Assembly (NCBI GenBank): GCA_942492965.1
Contig: OW818656.1
Coordinates: 62,001-126,000, forward strand
Direction: 5' to 3'
Length of the DNA stretch: 64,000 bases
Source of the DNA: Sphingosinicella sp942492965
GTDB taxonomy: Bacteria; Pseudomonadota; Alphaproteobacteria; Sphingomonadales; Sphingomonadaceae
Shown: one piece after another, positions 61,304 to 64,000 of the stretch
Numbering within the stretch: position 1 is the first letter of the stretch
How the letters are laid out: each line of letters opens with the position of its first letter
Notes under the pieces: model-generated
What the model was told of the DNA's origin: nothing
Database searches by the model: none
The model's input: the letters and a program-made list of their open reading frames with translations, nothing else
Translations under genes and position numbers: made by a program

Positions 61304-62682
61304 CCGCCGTCCGCAAGAACTACGACATTCCCGCGCTGCGCCGTCTCGATGTCGCGCACCACCTTCCCGCGCAGCAGGATTACAAGCTGATCGAGGACAT
61401 GGGCGGCAGCCGCATCGTGACGCATGCGGAGGGCTGCTACATCACCGACGGCGACGGCAACCGCATCCTCGACGGCATGGCGGGCCTCTGGTGCGTCAAC
61501 ATAGGCTACGGCCGTGACGAGCTTGCCGATGTCGCCGCCGAGCAGATGCGCGAGCTTCCCTTCTACAATACCTTCTTCAAGACCGCGACGCCGCCCCCGA
61601 TCGAACTCGCCGCGAAGATCGCGGGCCTCACCGGCGGCAAGCTGCAGCACGTGTTCTTCAACGCCTCGGGCTCCGAAGCGAACGACACCGTATTCCGCAT
61701 GGTGCGCCACTACTGGCAGGTGAAGGGCGAGCCCAGCCGCAAGGTCTTCATCAGCCGCTGGAACGCCTATCACGGCTCCACAGTGGCGGGCGTCAGCCTC
61801 GGCGGCATGAAGGCGATGCACGCGCAGGGCGATCTCCCGATCCCCGGCATCGAACACGTCCGCCAGCCCTACTGGTTCGGCGAGGGACGCGACATGGAGC
61901 CGCGCGAATTCGGCAAGCTCTGCGCGCAGGCGATCGAGGACCGCATCCTGCAAGTCGGCCCCGAGAACGTCGCTGCCTTCATCGGCGAGCCCGTGCAGGG
62001 CGCCGGCGGCGTCATCATCCCGCCCGAAGGCTACTGGCAGGAGGTCGAGCGCATCTGCCGCAAGTACGGCATCCTGCTTGTCGCTGACGAGGTGATCTGC
62101 GGCTTCGGGCGCACCGGCGAATGGTTCGGCCACCAGACGCTGGGCTTCACGCCCGATCTCGTCCCGATGGCGAAGGGGCTGTCGTCCGGCTACCTGCCCA
62201 TCTCGGCGGTCGCGGTGTCGTCGGACGTTGTGGATGTGCTCAAGACCGGCGGCGATTTCGTCCACGGCTTTACCTATTCCGGCCACCCGGTCTGCGCCGC
62301 CGTCGCGCTGCGCAACATCGAGATCATCGAGCGCGAGAACCTTGTCGGCAAGGTCCGCGACGATGTCGGCCCCTATCTGAACGCCGCGCTGAAGCGCCTC
62401 GACGACTACCCGCTCGTCGGCGAAACACGCTCGATCGGCCTGCTCGGCGCGGTTGAGATCGTCGCCGACAAGAAGACCGCAGCGCGTTTCGGCGGCAAGG
62501 AAGGCAATGCCGGGCCGGTCGTGCGCGATTTCTGCATCGAAAACGGCCTGATGGTGCGCGCTATCCGCGACACCATCGTCATGTCGCCGCCGCTCATCAT
62601 CTCACGACAGCAGATCGACGATCTGGTTGACATCATCCGCCGTTCGCTGGATTTGGCCATGCCGAAACTGAAAGCCCTGTAA
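61300..62682 (+). CDS. spuC: Putrescine-pyruvate type class III aminotransferase (SpuC-like)
   Basis: The 460-residue PLP enzyme has VFFNASGSEANDTVFRMVRH, WNAYHGSTVAGVSLGG, LVADEVICGFGRTGEWFG with D263, and PMAKGLSSGYLP with K292 as the pyridoxal-phosphate lysine. SpuC-like enzymes transfer the amino group of putrescine to pyruvate; some also act on GABA, which would feed the succinic-semialdehyde dehydrogenase next in line. The longer frame from 61216 is puuD sequence out of phase. Confidence 0.88.
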   Translation: MTAVRKNYDIPALRRLDVAHHLPAQQDYKLIEDMGGSRIVTHAEGCYITDGDGNRILDGMAGLWCVNIGYGRDELADVAAEQMRELPFYNTFFKTATPPPIELAAKIAGLTGGKLQHVFFNASGSEANDTVFRMVRHYWQVKGEPSRKVFISRWNAYHGSTVAGVSLGGMKAMHAQGDLPIPGIEHVRQPYWFGEGRDMEPREFGKLCAQAIEDRILQVGPENVAAFIGEPVQGAGGVIIPPEGYWQEVERICRKYGILLVADEVICGFGRTGEWFGHQTLGFTPDLVPMAKGLSSGYLPISAVAVSSDVVDVLKTGGDFVHGFTYSGHPVCAAVALRNIEIIERENLVGKVRDDVGPYLNAALKRLDDYPLVGETRSIGLLGAVEIVADKKTAARFGGKEGNAGPVVRDFCIENGLMVRAIRDTIVMSPPLIISRQQIDDLVDIIRRSLDLAMPKLKAL

Positions 62683-62695
62683 AAGGAGAGCCTCC

Positions 62696-64000
62696 ATGAC
62701 CCGTTCGCCGCTGCTTCGCGAAGCCTGCTACATCGACGGGGAATGGGTGAAGGCCGACAGCGGCGAGACGATCAACGTTACGAACCCGGCCACGGGCGAG
62801 GTTCTCGGTACCGTTCCGAATTGCGGCGCGGCCGAAGCGAAGCGCGCCGTCGAGGCCGCGAATCGCGCGTGGCCTGCGTGGCGCGCAAAGACGGCGAAGG
62901 AGCGCGCCGTCATCCTCCGCCGCTGGTACGAGCTCATCATGGCCAATCAGGAGGAACTCGCCCGCCTCCTCACGCTCGAACAGGGCAAGAGCCTCGCCGA
63001 AGCGCGCGGCGAAATCGCCTACGGCGCCGCGTTCATCGAATGGTTCGCCGAGGAAGGAAAGCGCCTCTACGGCGACGTCATCCCCGGCCACATGGCGGAC
63101 AAGCGCATCGTCGTGCTGAAGCAGCCGATCGGTGTGGCCGCCGCGATCACGCCGTGGAATTTCCCGAACGCGATGATCACGCGCAAGGCCGGCCCGGCGC
63201 TCGCCGCCGGCTGCCCCATCGTGCTGAAGCCCGCCACCGAAACACCTTATTCCGCCTTCGCGCTCGCCGTGCTGGCCGAAGAGGCGGGACTTCCGAAGGG
63301 CGTGTTCAACGTGCTGACCGGCAAGGCTTCCGCGATCGGCGGCGAACTGACCTCCAATCCCATCGTCCGCAAGCTGTCGTTCACCGGTTCCACCGAGATC
63401 GGCCGCCTGCTGATGCGCCAGTCTGCGGAGACCATCAAGAAGCTCAGCCTCGAACTTGGCGGCAACGCGCCCTTCATCGTGTTCGACGATGCGGACGTAG
63501 ACGCTGCCGTTGTCGGCGCCATCGCCTCCAAATACCGCAATTCGGGCCAGACCTGCGTCTGCTCAAACCGCCTCTACGTGCAGTCGGGCGTTTACGATGA
63601 ATTCGTCGAGAAGCTCGCCGCGGCCGCTGCGAAGCTCAAGGTCGGCAGCGGGCTTGAAGACGGCACCGAACAGGGGCCGCTCATCAACGAAGCCGCTGTC
63701 GAGAAGGTCGAGGAGCACATCGCCGACGCCACGGGCAAGGGCGCGAAGATCCTCGCCGGTGGAAAGCGCCACGCGCTCGGGGGCTCCTTCTTCGAGCCGA
63801 CCGTGCTCGCGAACGTCACGCAGGAGATGCTCGTCGCGCACGAGGAGACCTTCGGGCCGCTGGCCCCCGTCATCCGCTTCGAAACCGAAGAGGACGCCAT
63901 CGCGATGGCGAACGACAGCGAGTTCGGCCTCGCCGCTTATTTCTTCTCGAACAACCTCTCCCGCGTCTGGCGCGTGGCGGAGGCGATCGAGTCGGGCATG
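62696..64000 (+). CDS. gabD: Succinate-semialdehyde dehydrogenase GabD-like (partial, runs off right edge)
   Basis: The frame is open from ATG at 62696 (AAAGGAGAGCC upstream) to the edge, 435 codons; the family has about 480. It has ITPWNFPNAMITRKAGPALA, catalytic E254 in LELGGNAPF and C287 in NSGQTCVCSNR, the succinic-semialdehyde dehydrogenase form. It completes GABA catabolism to succinate. It starts 13 bases after the aminotransferase. Confidence 0.9.
   Translation, partial: MTRSPLLREACYIDGEWVKADSGETINVTNPATGEVLGTVPNCGAAEAKRAVEAANRAWPAWRAKTAKERAVILRRWYELIMANQEELARLLTLEQGKSLAEARGEIAYGAAFIEWFAEEGKRLYGDVIPGHMADKRIVVLKQPIGVAAAITPWNFPNAMITRKAGPALAAGCPIVLKPATETPYSAFALAVLAEEAGLPKGVFNVLTGKASAIGGELTSNPIVRKLSFTGSTEIGRLLMRQSAETIKKLSLELGGNAPFIVFDDADVDAAVVGAIASKYRNSGQTCVCSNRLYVQSGVYDEFVEKLAAAAAKLKVGSGLEDGTEQGPLINEAAVEKVEEHIADATGKGAKILAGGKRHALGGSFFEPTVLANVTQEMLVAHEETFGPLAPVIRFETEEDAIAMANDSEFGLAAYFFSNNLSRVWRVAEAIESGM

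Overview
The window is 64 kb of GC-rich (roughly two-thirds G+C) chromosome from an alphaproteobacterium, most likely a member of the Sphingomonadales. The evidence is gene content and order: ligA-recN-bamD, yajC-secD-secF-Mth938, a DUF885 lipoprotein, a DUF6481 protein, tandem soluble P450s and a large TonB receptor. No species can be named from sequence alone.

Bases 1-7469 are a horizontally acquired island. A P4-type tyrosine recombinase (6004-7224, minus) lies just inside a tRNA-Leu(CAA) gene (7385-7469), the usual integration target of such elements. The rest of the visible island is minus-strand immunity cargo. First comes a tightly overlapping four-gene unit: a ThsB-like TIR protein, a probable Nmad2-type nucleotide-modification protein, a MazG-like pyrophosphohydrolase and a uracil-DNA-glycosylase-like protein (5582 down to 2686). 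After it come a Thoeris pair, thsA (SIR2-SLOG) and thsB (TIR), and a third TIR protein cut by the left edge. Three TIR proteins thus accompany one ThsA, and the overlapping four-gene unit is the best candidate here for a poorly described system.

Bases 7.5-30.8 kb are mostly housekeeping. They hold an RluB-like pseudouridine synthase, rsmD, an AsmA-family protein, uvrD/pcrA, a DUF885 hydrolase, prmA, two tandem P450 genes separated by a 146-bp palindromic MITE-like element, ligA, recN, bamD, a glycosyltransferase, an Mth938-like gene, secF, secD, yajC and a DUF815 ATPase. Bases 30.7-47.5 kb are membrane and envelope genes: an SLC13-type permease, a DUF389 protein, an RND efflux pair, an ABC-2 exporter, an FkbM methyltransferase, an M20 peptidase, a TetR regulator, a TonB receptor followed by a very small membrane ORF, and a TPR-sulfotransferase.

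Bases 47.5-64 kb are a polyamine uptake and catabolism region. It holds two PuuA-like glutamine-synthetase homologues around a PuuB-like oxidase, a PotF/H/I/G-type ABC importer, a PatD-like aldehyde dehydrogenase, PuuD, a putrescine aminotransferase and a GabD-like dehydrogenase cut by the right edge. Together they can take putrescine to succinate by both the gamma-glutamylated and the direct transamination routes. A LysR regulator sits in the middle. A 15-bp dyad of the form ATCG(G/A)(A/C)AAAACCGAT, with T-N11-A geometry, occurs upstream of puuA, at the LysR start and upstream of the aldehyde dehydrogenase, which points to a LysR-controlled regulon. A cold-shock gene, a spermidine-synthase-like gene and a toxin-antitoxin pair are interspersed.
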